Source: Otatea glauca (lineage: Eukaryota > Streptophyta > Magnoliopsida > Poales > Poaceae). Taken from it: 64,000 bases of DNA. The position numbers and the translations under genes are program-made. A model generated the notes under the pieces. The model was given only the letters and a program-made list of their open reading frames with translations, ran no database searches and had not been told where the DNA came from. The DNA lies in NCBI GenBank assembly GCA_036346275.1, contig CM070721.1:46721594-46785593 (forward strand). The letters run 5' to 3'. Of the stretch, positions 1 to 11,361 are shown piece after piece (position 1 is the stretch's first letter; every line of letters begins with the position of its first letter).

Positions 1-860
1 GTCGCCCAAGACTGTGCGAACCGCTTTCCTCTACATCGCCGCCACGACCCAAATCGCTGCGCCCTCGTGGTGGAACGAGCGAAGAAGGCCGTGAGCTCAA
101 AGTACAACCGCTGGCCTACTTCATCATGGTGCTTTCCGAGTCCAAGGCTCTGCACCGCAGTGCAGAGCCGCTTCCACGCGGTGCTCATCACGAAGAGGAA
201 GCCGTCCATTACTTCCAAAGACCCCGTCACCGAGTGACCACGCCGCCACTCTACGAGATCGCCCACAATTGCGACGCCCAGAAGGATAGCCAAGTGGGCA
301 CTCGAGCTCAACGGTCACGACATATCGATGTTCCCGAACAGCGATCAAGTCGAGGCCCCGCCGATTTCACGCCGAGCGGATCAATCCTGTGCGCCACCGC
401 GCCAAGACCCCGAGCATCGGACGATGTACTTCGACGAGTCCTACACCAAGAACGCGTGGGCACGGAGTCGCCATCATTTCGCCGAGAACAAGCTCCAAAG
501 ACGCCATCAGTTCGCTTCTTCGACGCGACCAACAACGCTACCGAGTACAAGGCTCGCCAACGGTCTCCGGATCGCCGCCGACCTCGGCGCGACTTACGCC
601 CACGGGACTCTAAGCTTGCCGCCGACCAAGTCATGAAGGTCAGCAGAGCCCCGAGACGCCCGCATGGCCGCAGATCGTCGGAAGTACGCAGTTCGAGGCG
701 CGGTTCAAGGGTTTCGAGCTTCACCATAGCTACGCACGCCATACAATCGTGAGTCCGACTACCTAGCCAATCTCGCCTCACAGAGGGCCGCCCCACTGGA
801 TCTTCGCTCTGCGACCTTCCGCAGCCTTCCATCCAGAGCAGACCCAATGATCGAGCGACC
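1..860 (+). pseudogene. Ty3/gypsy pol fragment: end of RT and RNase H
   Basis: Conceptual translation across several shifting frames gives the RT connection region followed by an RNase H domain. The RNase H start reads TMYFDESYT at about 421-447, with the first catalytic Asp. TNNATEYKA at about 529-555 carries the conserved Glu, followed by NGLRIAADLG. QVMK near 625-640 corresponds to the later conserved part of the domain. Frame changes every 100-200 bases and internal stops show the copy is dead. Gypsy RNase H removes the RNA strand of the RNA:DNA hybrid during reverse transcription. The domain continues directly into the integrase remnant. Confidence 0.72.
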
Positions 861-2121
861 TTCCGACTCCGCCAGACGCGACTATTCGACCACCGCGGTC
901 GGATGTAGAGCCGCCGGTCGGCCGCGTGCCGACGACGCAATCCGACGGAGGAAGCCTTTATCGATCGCCGACTGATGGATCGCTTCCCACCGACCGACCG
1001 GTCCGCCGCCGCTCGTCAAAGAAATCTTTCGTCCCGATCGCCTGCAGACTTTATAAAGGAGTCCTCCGAGTCCTCCGCAGGTGCATCCCGCCGACCAAGG
1101 AAGCTGCCGCCGATATCCATGGCGGTGTCGCGCCACCATGTCGCACCCGTCCCCGTAGGAAAAGCCTTCGACAAGGTTTCATCGCCGACCGCCGGTCCGA
1201 CGCCGAGCGATCGACGATCTGTGAAGGATGCCGCTTCTTCGCCGGCAGACGATCTTCCGTCTCGTGCCTATGCAGACGATCCCCATCACGTGGCCATTTG
1301 GCGGTCCGGGACTCAACTGGTCGGGCCGCTCATGAAGGCACCGGGGCTTTACTCACCGCTTTGTCGCGCGGACAAGTTCACCAAATGGATAGAGGCTAAA
1401 CCGTCGTGGAGCATCACGCCTTGTGCAGCGCCACCTTCTTACGCGACATTATCTTTTGTTCGAGTCTCAACTCCATCATCACCGATAACGGACGCAGCCT
1501 CACGTGAAGGAATTTCGAGTTCGCGACGATTTCAACGTCCGCGCCGATTGGGCACCGTGGCCCATCCGCGACTAACTGTCAGTCGAACGCCGAACAAAGA
1601 TGATCCTCCAAGGGCTCAAACCACGGATCTTCAACGACTAAAGCATTCCATGGATGATGGGTGGCCGAGCTACCCTCCGTCTCTCCGAGCTCGCGGACCA
1701 CGCCAACTCGCGACCGGGTTTACATCGTCTTCATGGTGTTCGTGCCAAAGTCTGTCTTGTCAACCGACCGAATACGGCGCCCAAGAATACAAGCCTTCGA
1801 CGAGGCTCGGGGGCTCGTCTCGCAACAGGACGCCATCGACCAGCTCGGCGAGGCGCTGATGTCGCCACTCTACGATCGGCCTGGTATCAACAAGCTACCG
1901 CGACGCTACCACGTACCGTTAGGTTCGAGGGCGATCCTTCATCGCCGGGCGACCGGTCTTGCGCCAGTTCAGCCAACAAAGACAGCACAAGCTCCACCGC
2001 CTGAAGGCCCTTCACCGTCGTGGAGGTCCTCCGACCCGGCACCTTTCGACTCAAGGACGCGGATGGCTACGTCCTCCCCAACGCATGGAACATAGAAAAG
2101 TTAAGGCGATTCTATCCCTAA
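861..2121 (+). pseudogene. Ty3/gypsy pol fragment: integrase, broken
   Basis: The integrase is readable in pieces across at least three frames. An HHCC zinc-finger region contains DIHGGV (about 1112) and CEGCRFFAGR (about 1219-1248). The catalytic core begins with the segment ADKFTKWIEAKP (1366-1401). Further on come an ITDN-like segment (about 1480), ILQGLKPRIFND (about 1602-1638) and ATGFTSSSW. The C-terminus reads NAWNIEKLRRFYP with a TAA stop at 2119-2121, the typical end of plant gypsy pol. Integrase inserts the cDNA into the genome; here multiple frameshifts make it nonfunctional. No chromodomain is visible after the core, consistent with a non-chromovirus lineage. Confidence 0.82.
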
Positions 2122-2735
2122 GCTCTTTTCTTGTCCCTTGCACCGCCTTTTTACCTTTTCTCCGAGCACCGGTCGCCGGCGACGCCGGGGATGCCCCTGG
2201 CACACCGTATGGGTCGCTTGGTCGTGCACTCACGCGGTCGATGACCCGACCACCACGGGTCCTCCCGAGCGTAACCCTCTCGACCTAAGTGTTACTACCA
2301 CGCGCCGGGCGGCTATGGTTGGCGGCAGCACTTCGCGGAAGAAGGAAGTGCCCGAACTGAGCGACCTTTGGTCGGTCGGGAACACTCCTTTCCGCGGCGA
2401 GCATGCCCACCACGACTTCACGCGGTCTGGACCGACCACCACGGTCCCTCCCGAAGCAGTAACCCTCTTGACCTAAGTGCTACGGCCCACGCCCAAATGG
2501 GCTATGGTTGGCAGCACCACTCCTTGGCCGAAGGAAGTGCTCGAGCGGAGCGACCTTTGGTCGGTCGAACACTCCTATCCCGCACAAGTGTGCATGAATG
2601 TTGATAGCCAAAGTTCCTGCCCTCCTCACCCTTCCCTAGCAAACGATCCGACCCACGCATAAGCGACCCCCACGATCCTTGAAGCTATGGTCGGCCAAGT
2701 GCTCACCACAAAGATAAAAGGGGAGAGACATGACG
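2122..2735 (+). repeat. Post-pol noncoding region with a ~188-bp tandem duplication
   Basis: Two diverged copies of a unit follow each other. GTAACCCTC recurs at 2271 and 2459, and GCGACCTTTGGTCGGTCG recurs at 2361 and 2550, giving a period of 188-189 bp. No protein signature is visible. A purine-rich run near 2710-2728 resembles a polypurine tract, but no LTR start could be confirmed after it. Confidence 0.6.
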
Positions 2736-4435
2736 GAACTTGCTAAAGCTTTATGATTATTTACATGCAATAGTGTTTTACAATAAGAGGGATATGTTTA
2801 ACTTCTCCTATTCTTTGTGCAGACACTATGCGCGAGCATGCGCCGATCTCCGAGCGCATGGCTCGACCAAGCTCGAGCCTGCCCACCTCGCCATCCGTCC
2901 GGCCTCAAAGGACTCCCGCTGCCACCACCGTGAGGTCGATGCCGCCAGTGGGGAGACGGTGTTGACCAAGGCCGAGGAAGCCCTGCCGCAGCGCCCTCGC
3001 TATCACGCCTCGATGTGCCCCAAAGACTCGGGCCAAGACGATGGCGAGCGACTAACCCGCACGGCCCGAGCACTGATCGCAGACGCCCCGGCCGACCTTT
3101 GAAGGGCCTCCAACTCCACAGCCTAACTCGACCGACTCTCCTGGCTTCCCAACACCGCCAATGCCAGATCCCACGCCGTGACGGCCGCGCCACGGCCTCC
3201 AGAGCATCCTTCCGCGCCCCGTGGCGCAAGCTAAGGTTTTTCCGCAGCTCTACGATCGGGTAGCGCCGTAAATGCGCCCATTAACCGCAATCGCAAACTC
3301 ACTAGAGGATCGACTTTACAGCTCGAGGAGCTCGCCAGTCGCAAGATCGCCCATCGCCTTGGCTAGTTCCTCCGGCGGCGCATGCTCGCAGCACAGCCCG
3401 GCGCCCTCTTGAACCTAGTCCACCCGCTCGGCGTGGTCTGCTCGACCGAGCGCCGCTCGCGCCACGGCGTGTCTTTTGTGTCACTCGCCCCGCCAAGAGG
3501 TCTCGAAGCCCGCCACCCGCGCCGCCAAGGACTGCTCGCCTGGCGCCATCGAGCAGTGGCTCTGGCAGCATCGAGCCGCCTCGCGCGACCTCTCCACCGC
3601 TTTTCGCCGCGCCCAAGGCCTCCCGAAAGGCCGCGGCACCGGGCGCAGCCGGTCACACTCTTCCTCGTTTCAACCTCCGCCTTGCACCCTCGATGAATCG
3701 CGACTTCTCCCCGAAAGGGCACGCAAGCGCTGCAAGGCACAACACCCATTATCCGTGATGAACTGGCCAAAAGTTATAAAAGACGAAGTTTTGCCGACTT
3801 ACCAAAGCAACCGAAGAATCTCATCAAGAATCACGCCAAGACTACCGAACACTCAAGAGCGGAGCTAGACCCTCCTCGATCCGCTTCATCTCGCCATCAT
3901 CGCGCTTGACGCCGTTCCGGCGCCCACTCGAGGCTCTCCGTCGGTCGTTTCAATGAGATGGTCGGCCCGCCGGCCGCCGCCCTCGACCGAGCCGGCCAGA
4001 AGCGGGGCGGCCGAAAGCAGAGTCGCCTGGTCGGTTCCAAAGAGCTTGCGCCGAGGGAGGTCACCCGCACTCTCGCGCGCCGCAGGGACTAGCTCGACCC
4101 TTGATCGCCTCCACCGGGTTCCTCGGCGTGGCATTACTGCCGCTTCGAAGCCGGGCCGACCGCCGGCGGGCTCCCGGCGGGCGGCAGCTCCTCCCGACCT
4201 CCCTAGATCGAGGAAGGGAGACCCGGCTCGCCAGGGACGGTCGGAACCACTTCGCTCTCCACCCCGACTGCCAGCCCGGAGACCGTCGCCTGCTCCATCG
4301 GGCAATCTCCGACGCCGCGGTGCTGCTCGACTTTCGGCCGACCAACCGGCATCTCCTCCTCGACCTGCTCCACCGATCTCCGCCGATCGCCTAGTGTCGA
4401 GCTCGGGCCGCAGCCGCGACCACCCCTCGTAAACA
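2736..4435. other. GC-rich non-pol region of the gypsy element, no identifiable gene
   Basis: This stretch lies downstream of pol and is continuous with the antisense ORF. Many open frames exist on both strands because the sequence is GC-rich, but none shows a recognisable domain. It may be the decayed 3' part of the antisense gene. A pyrimidine run ending in GCAG near 2822 resembles a splice acceptor on the plus strand, but no matching exon was recognised. Confidence 0.5.
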
Positions 4436-5928
4436 TCACAAGACCAAAAGCGATCGCTGATCGCCGACTACCCTACTACCACAAAGCCCAAAACAAAAAA
4501 AGAGGGGGCACTTATCGCGCCGACGGACGAGCGACACCGCGCTTCTTTCGGCCCCTTTATGGGCAATCGCCTCCGCTTCCCCGAGTACGACTTCCACCTG
4601 GGACATCTCCGCTTGGGCACGGCCGCCAAGCTCCAGGCCGCTTGGGCCGGACCAAGGCCGGCTGCTGACGGTCCGGCGAGCCTGACAAGCACCGCGTATG
4701 GGTGTCCGCCTCGCCTCCACCGCTGCTTGTGGAGGTCAACCCGCAGCTGTGGTCTCGACGCGTTTTCGCTGCGCGCTCCCTCAAGACGCTCCTTCTCCCT
4801 TTCCTCCTCTTTCTCCTCTTGGCGCTCTTGCGTGCACTCAATCAAGGATTTCGCTGGCCTCCGCTCTGAAGCTCCTTCTCCGGCAAAGAACGCACGGAGA
4901 CCATCCCGCAAGCCCCGAGGAACGCGGAGACTTTAGTCGACCGACACAAAGCTGAGGGGGAAGCAACAAGAAAGAAAAAGGAGGAAAAGGATACATTCGG
5001 ATTACTAGGTTTGGCGGGTTCCGGGACGAAAACGGCTCAGGTGGCCGCCATCGCCTCGCCGCACTCTCCACCCGTGACGTGGACACCGCCGCGACCGACC
5101 GACGGGGAGTTCCTCCTCCATCATCTCGCGGCTCGAACGCCCTCGAATCAAACATGGGGAACGGCCGATCCATAAGCGGTTGTACGTGCATCTTCATGAA
5201 TGCGCGCACAACAACATCGCCAGCCAGACCACGCTTCTTCTGAGCCTTGATCTCGTCGATTATCACCTCCACCCGCTCCTCCCTTCGGTCTAAGACCCAT
5301 TCCCACTCGTGCCTCGCCTTGTTAAGTCGGCCGGTGAAGACCGGGCGCTATCCCCAAGTTCTGGCATAGAGCCACTGGAGTGCCACCGGGTTGGACGACC
5401 AGATCTTCACGCCGATAGTCCATCACAAGGCCGCGACGCACCGAGAGCCACACCCAACAGGCGCCCGATGCGTCCGAGGTCTTGTCCTTCCTCACCGGCT
5501 CGAAGAAGTGCCCACAACGCCCAATGGAGCTCAATCCCTGCAGCGTTCTCGCAGAGCGTGATGAAGACGGCGATGTGGAGGACTCCGCTGGGGTTGAGGT
5601 GTGTATCTCGCCTCGTAGTGGTGCAGAGCCCGCGCACGAACGGGTGCAGCTGGAGCCCGAACCCGCTGGCCAGAACGAGGCAGCACGACGACTGCCGTCC
5701 GGCCGGGGGGGTGGCCCTCGACGGCACCCTCCAGCCCGAGACGGCCTGTGGAGGCAGGAACCCCTTCTTCACCACCCGAGCGCCATCGTCCGATGGAGCA
5801 CGCCGGCCACAACATTTCCGAAGGAGCGGCGAAAAGGTGAGAAAGGGGGAAGTTGGAGGTTCTCTCTCCTCTGGCTCTTGTTGTCTCTTTTCTTGTCTCA
5901 GGCAAGCGCGGGAAGATGAGGAAAGCAA
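4436..5928 (-). pseudogene. Degenerate antisense ORF of the gypsy element (PF04195-like, 'putative gypsy type transposon')
   Basis: Minus-strand frames show the signature of the antisense protein common in grass Tat-type elements. LNPSGVLHIAVFITLCEN at 5598-5545 is followed by an aromatic block (HWALW) near 5510. DYRREDL and related residues lie in another frame at about 5534-5322. An RGLAGDVVVRAFMKMHV segment lies within 5272-4838. A Glu/Ala-rich, probably coiled-coil stretch (AQAEMSQVEVVLGEAEAIA) falls within 4720-4436. The family resemblance is from memory of the Pfam domain; its function is unknown. At least three frame changes break it. A further acidic minus-strand segment at 8176-8523 (DDDEVEEEDPLAELW) may belong to the same gene, but this is unproven. 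Confidence 0.5.
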
Positions 5929-6749
5929 AGGCCAGAGGCTTGCACGAATGCCCCCGCACCCTATTTATAAAAGCCGAGCTGGTGCCAAGCCGAGCGGGCG
6001 CCAGCCGAACAGACACCTCCTCGAGCAAAGCGTCGCGCACGCCCTCGTCACGCTTAGGCACCTGTAACACCAGCCCAATTCCTCTCGATGGCCCGACAGG
6101 ACCGCAGGAGCCGTAAAGACACCGCCTCGGGCCGCTTGTCCTGTGACCCCTCAATCTCCGCTTTTAGGCCGTGACGGCGCCCGGCCAGGCGAGATGCTGG
6201 GCACTGGCCGCGGCCCAAAACGGCGAGGAGCTCGGCGGCTCACGCCAGGCCCACCAAAGTGGGTTCTAGCGCCGCCCCACCAAGTGGCATAAGGTCGCCC
6301 AATAAAATTCAATGCCGAGGGCGAGTACGCAGGCGCAGCCCCAGTGGGCCTCTAGTTGGGCCGGCCGACGGCCCAATCATCCTAACTCGTGTCCGAGACC
6401 ATACTTCACACTCTCCGGTGGAGCCCATCGATGGGCGACAGCCACTGTGCGGCCGGGCCTGCGGACGACCCAGTCCGATACGGATCGAGTAAAGAAAGGT
6501 TTTGATGGGTCGCCCACAGGTGGGCCAGACACCCTACTGGGACCGTCGCCGGAAGGGTCCTCTTAGGAGGGACCTCCCAAGACCCACTGCACCACCGCCA
6601 TTAGCTCCATGAGCACGGCGTTCAAACCAACGCGGTAAACGCGCCGCCACCCCTCCGTGTCCCACACTGCGGACGGGCGTACACGTGATGAGAGCGCCAC
6701 TCCTCGCAGCCTACCTCGCCGGACAAGGACTCGGGATGGATGCCCTATG

Positions 6750-7850
6750 TCAAGCTACGACGTAAAACGAGCACCGTCCAGCTACGACGTAAAACGAGCA
6801 CTCGGACACCAGAACCTCCTGAGAGGCATCTAGTCATCCCAGCCGACCAAGGCCACGTCCAGCTACGACGTAAAACGAGCACTCGGACACCGGAACCTCC
6901 CGAGAGGCATCTGGTCGTCCCAGCCGACCAAGGCCCCGTCGAGCTATGACGCTAAATGAGCACTCGGACCCCGGAACCTCCTAAGAGGCATCTGGTCATC
7001 CGTGCCGACCAAGGCCGCGTCCAGCTACGACGTAAAACGAGCAATCGGACACCAGAACCTCCCGAGAGGCATCTGGTCGTCCCAGTCGACCACGGCCCCG
7101 TCCAGCTACGACGTAAAATGAGCACCGTCCAGCCACGACGTAAAACGAGCACTCGGACACCAGAACCTCCCGAGAGGCATCTGGTCGTCCCAACCGACCA
7201 AGGCACCGTCCAACTACGACGTAAAACGAGCACTCGGACACCGGAACCTCCCGAGAGGCATCTGGTCATCCCAGCCGACTAAGGCATCGTCCAGCTACGA
7301 CGTAAAATGAGCACCGTCCAGCTACGACGTAAAACGAGCACTCGGACACCGGAACCTCACGAGAGGCATCTGGTCGTCTCAGCCGACCAAGGCCCCGTTG
7401 AGCTATGACGCTAAACGAGCACTCGGACACCGGAACCTCCCGAGAGGCATCTGATCGTCCCAGCCGACCAAGGCCCCGTCGAGCTATGACGCTAAACGAG
7501 CACTCGGACCCCGAAACCTCCTGAGAGGCATCTGGTCGTCCGTGCCGACCAAGGCCGTGTCTAGCTACGACATTAAACGAGCACTCGGACACCGGAACCT
7601 CTCGAGAGGCATCTGGTCGTCCCAGCCGACCAAGGCCCCATCGAGCTATGACGCTAAACGAGCACTCGGACCCTGGAACCTCCTGAGAGGCATCTGGTCG
7701 TCCGTGCTGACCAAGGCTGCGTCTAGCTACGACATTAAACGAGCACTCGGACACCAAAACCTCCCGAGAGGCATCTGGTCGCCCGCTCCGACCAAAGCCA
7801 CGTCTAGCTACGACGTTAAAACGAGCACCCGAAGCCTCCCGACAAGCATC
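6750..7850. repeat. 81-bp minisatellite, about 13 units, with 27-bp partial units
   Basis: Unit starts (GTCCAGCTACGACG and variants) fall at 6776, 6857, 6938, 7019, 7100, 7127, 7208, 7289, 7316, 7397, 7478, 7559, 7640, 7721 and 7802. The spacing is 81 bp except for two steps of 27 bp (7100-7127 and 7289-7316); a further 27-bp partial unit precedes 6776. Because 81 and 27 are multiples of three, both strands keep long repeat-encoded ORFs with a 27-residue period, for example TSTRTPEPPERHLV on plus. These ORFs need not be expressed. The array lies inside the gypsy element's 3' region. Confidence 0.9.
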
Positions 7851-8749
7851 TGTGAGTACGAGCAAGGCGTCCGATTGCCCGCGCACAAGAAGAGCGATCT
7901 TCCACCGACTGCCGACCCTCAGGAGCACGAGTGGTCCGAGAAAACACCTAAAGGTGAAGTCGTCACACAGATGCATCGATCACAAAAGATAAGGAGATTT
8001 TATTACAAAGTCGACAAGCCCAAACATTACACAATATTACACGATACAAAGCTACATGATATGGTGGAGCTATCTCAACACCAAGCGTTATATCACGATT
8101 TTCGGATTCGGCGCCGTTGCCGACAAGATCGACGGCTCACCGGCAACGCACGCGCCGCTGCCTCTAAGAGGGCGCTCACCACGCGAGAGCCGCGAACAAC
8201 CTCGGCGCAAGGCCGACGGCGGTGGAATCGTGGGCCACGGCCTCCTCCTCCTCCTCCGTGAGCTCGGCCATCGCCTGGTCGCGCTCAGCCCAGAGCTCGG
8301 CCAAGGGATCTTCTTCCTCCACCTCGTCATCATCACCAAAGCTGAAGACCAATGGACACCTCGAAGTCATTGAGGATTTGCAAAAGGAGACGCTGGGATG
8401 GGGACAACCGTTCAGGCAAGCAGTGGTGCCCTTATATACCCGGGAAGAGGGAGACCAAGCGACTCCGAATAAATGCAAGCGCAGGAAAACGAAGCGCCCT
8501 TCACCAAATCCCGAAGCGGACAAGGAGACTTATGGTCACGATGCGCCAAGCCATGCGCGGTGCGTGCAACGAAGCAATTAAAAGCTTCTGGCGGTTCGAA
8601 TGCCCTCGACCGACTCTTACGCAGTCGCCGGATGTGCTAGAGTACACCAGGCTGAGACTAGCCGACCAGGCCCAGTCGCCGCATATAACCGAGATTCTCA
8701 CCAACCAGGCTCAACCCCGACCCGATATCATTTAACTCGCTGGGGGTTC

Positions 8750-9660
8750 GGGCTTCGACGAATACTCATACCGGGGTACCCTAACGGTCCAGATGACAAG
8801 CAGTGCGTCAAGCCCACCGACCTAACAAGCGCCTCGGCCCACTCGCACCAAGGGACTGGGGCCACAAAAGGACGCTCGTCCCCGACCAGAGTAGGGCGAG
8901 CGATCCCAACCAAATGGGATGCCGACCCCCGTCACAGGTCGGGCTCCCCCGAGCCCTGACCAAGCTGAGGCAACCTTCGCCAAGGGCCACGGTCGGGCCT
9001 CCGCTGATCGCTTGCCACGCGTGCCCCACTGACAGATCGCTCAAGTGACCGTGACGGGGTGTGGCCCTTCCGAGGCAGCACGAGGGTTGCCCAAGTCAAA
9101 ACTCCAGTCCCATCGCCCAGTCGCACGAAGTATGGGGATGCGCTCCCTCCAGAGGCAACGCCAGGGCCACGCTTCGCAACATCAGCACCTGACAAGTTCC
9201 CAGAGGGCGTGCGCCGCCTCTAAGGAAACGCGGCTGCTGCCGCCAAAGAAACCTACTAAACCCGGTGTGGGCGGCCGACGACGACCAATCACCAAGACGA
9301 GGGACTAGGGCTCCTAGTATAGGTTTCTCCTTCCTTCCTTCTCCCAATTCTCAATGTAACCTGCCCCTCCCGACTGTATAATGGGGGGCAGGGCCCTCTG
9401 GGAGAGGGGGATCTCCTCTTATCACTAAGTCTTTACGAACAGACAACGAACACTCTCGTGTTCAAGCCCTCAGCCCCCACTTGTAAACGTGGTGCAGTCG
9501 ACTGCATCCAAGACAATACAACACCACCACACGAACTGGAGTAGGGACATTCGGCCCGAACCAGTATACATCTTGGGCTTTTGAGTCTAACCATTTAGGG
9601 AGAGGGAACACGTGGCCCCTTAGACTTACCAATTTACTTGCCAGTGCTCGAAACACGACA
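8750..9660 (+). mobile_element. Probable 3' LTR (tail) of the gypsy element
   Basis: The stretch contains promoter-like and terminator-like LTR sequence: a TATA-like GTATAATGG near 9376, a C/T-rich leader at 9326-9350, and an end in CGACA at 9660. Immediately downstream is CACTA subterminal sequence, so 9660 is a sharp boundary. The LTR start is uncertain because the matching 5' LTR is outside the window. Confidence 0.45.
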
Positions 9661-9828
9661 AACCGTCTGCGATATTGCTATATATCACTAACGGTTTATT
9701 TAGAGTACCGTCTGTGATGTTGTTACTGATAGTTGCACTATAGAACCGTTAGTGATGTTTCTCATCACAGTCGGTTTACTAAAACCATTTGTGATGAGGC
9801 GTCTAATATAAGCCTTTGTGTAGTAGTG
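9661..9828. mobile_element. Right end of a CACTA (En/Spm) transposon interrupted by the gypsy element
   Basis: The segment carries four to five subterminal repeat units of the ACCGTCTGTGATG / CATCACAGTCGG type. It finishes with CCTTTGTGTAGTAGTG at 9813-9828, the reverse complement of a CACTACTACACAAAGG terminus. ATG at 9829-9831 is the presumed 3-bp target duplication. The left end would lie beyond position 1, with the gypsy element inserted in it at about 9660. Confidence 0.75.
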
Positions 9829-9831
9829 ATG

Positions 9832-10003
9832 AAAGAGTACATTAGTTTTTTTTTATTTTTATAAGAAATAATCACTTTTTGTGTATTTTATGTTTGTACT
9901 ATGAAAGTTATATGCACAACATTATGTTACTTCGAATATGTTTTGCATTAATCTTTAGAAATATATTATCTTACAAATACTTAGATTTTAATGCAACCGC
10001 AAG
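9832..10003. other. AT-rich spacer, no gene
   Basis: This short AT-rich segment lies between the CACTA end and the 5-bp duplication of the outer LTR. I see no coding or RNA feature in it. Confidence 0.6.
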
Positions 10004-11361
10004 CGTATTGTCAAGATCACCCGGGTGTGGAATAACCGATGGCCTCATGTGTACACCGTACTAGTATCATGATCAGTGGATAGTACACACATTCAGAACA
10101 CCGTTATCACATTCATACAAACATAGTATAAATATTAAAATGTAGTGGCATTACATACAATCGGTACATAGTATTTATAACAAAAGGGTTGTTGGGCCAA
10201 ATGGAATTAACACGAGTAAAGAGCAGCAGAAAGTAGAAAATAAAACAATTAACTCCATTGGTATGCCTCAACCCAAAATCACAAGCATCCGACTAGATTA
10301 TGCCTTAGAAAAGACCGCCGTCATATTCCCCAAAACCTGCGGAAAGGTATTAATCATTGATAGTGGTTCCTTCATCTTCTGAGTATCAACAAGCAATGGT
10401 GAGTGCATTTGTACTCAGCAAGACTTGTAGTGTATCACAAATATAAGTATATGCATGGGTTATCAATGGGAAGGCTCTATACTTACAAGTCAAATTCGAC
10501 ATAAAGCAAATTTTCATTACAATATCAATAAATAATATTTTGCAACGGAATTTCTAAAGAGCAATTGTCAAGTATGTAAACAATGAGTATATAATATAAA
10601 TATGAGTAAATCATAATCCTTCATGATCATCAATCCATTCTTAGCCACCCACACTATGGCTACCCACCACTTTCCAATTCAAATTTTTGCAAAAAGAAAT
10701 CAAGACTAACTTAATGTTGGTACACCAAATCGCTCATGACTGTGAGCATGGCTTTTTGAAAAGTTATACCAAAATAACAGAGGTAACACCTCTAGTCCAT
10801 TATGTTGAAATTCTCATTTCTGAACAAATGTTTCTACCGTGCATTTCTTCTTCCTAATTCTAATGCATGGCTAAGCATATGTATGTATAATCAAGTATAC
10901 CCAAGGTTGACATCAGGTATTGTCTAACCCATATCTTATGGATTTCAATAGTAAGGTTGCCTATTTATTAAGGAAGTTCTATGCAACAAGTAGGACTATC
11001 TACCAATACCCACAATATAGCCATTTTACCAAAAGTACACGCATGCATACATAAATTTCTAAAACAACATAAATTAAGTGAAATATTAGAATCGATATGA
11101 TCGAAGGAGGTACTTTCCCTACTCGTTGAACTCTTGATCTTGCTCTGGATATGCGATGGAAGTCTTCAGGATGTCACTATCTACACATGTTTTATCGTAA
11201 AGCACAAATAAGAACCAAATGAACACAAACAGATACCAAATTTGAATTTGCATATTAAGAAAGAGCATGATTTTAGGAAAAAAAATTGAAATTGGTTTTA
11301 CTCAATTTGGAGTTTGTATGTAAAAGTTATAAGCATTTGAATTTAGCTCCGCTGAGAAAAT

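Larger units (their letters stand above)
1..9660 (+). mobile_element. Decayed Ty3/gypsy LTR retrotransposon, Tat/Grande-like, 3' portion
   Basis: The window opens inside the pol gene of a Ty3/gypsy element. RNase H and integrase signatures follow in order on the plus strand and pol ends at 2121. About 6.5 kb of non-pol sequence follows, including an antisense ORF and a minisatellite. The element ends in LTR-like sequence at 9660 (…ACACGACA), directly against CACTA terminal sequence. Integrase followed by a long 3' region with an antisense ORF is the layout known for the Tat lineage (Grande, Retand, RIRE2); the lineage call is inferred from layout and motifs. The 5' LTR, gag, protease and most of the RT lie outside the window. 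The start of the 3' LTR could not be fixed; it probably lies around 8.5-8.8 kb. Confidence 0.8.

Noticed and set aside
126..1859. Several long open frames on both strands in the first 2 kb
   Set aside because: They are frame shadows of a broken RNase H and integrase; recognisable residues jump between frames.
2711..2735. 3' LTR start right after the purine-rich run near 2728
   Set aside because: The LTR would then be almost 7 kb and would contain the antisense gene and minisatellite, which is implausible for this lineage.
6750..7850. CRISPR array
   Set aside because: The repeats are adjacent 81-bp units without unique spacers, in a eukaryotic transposon.
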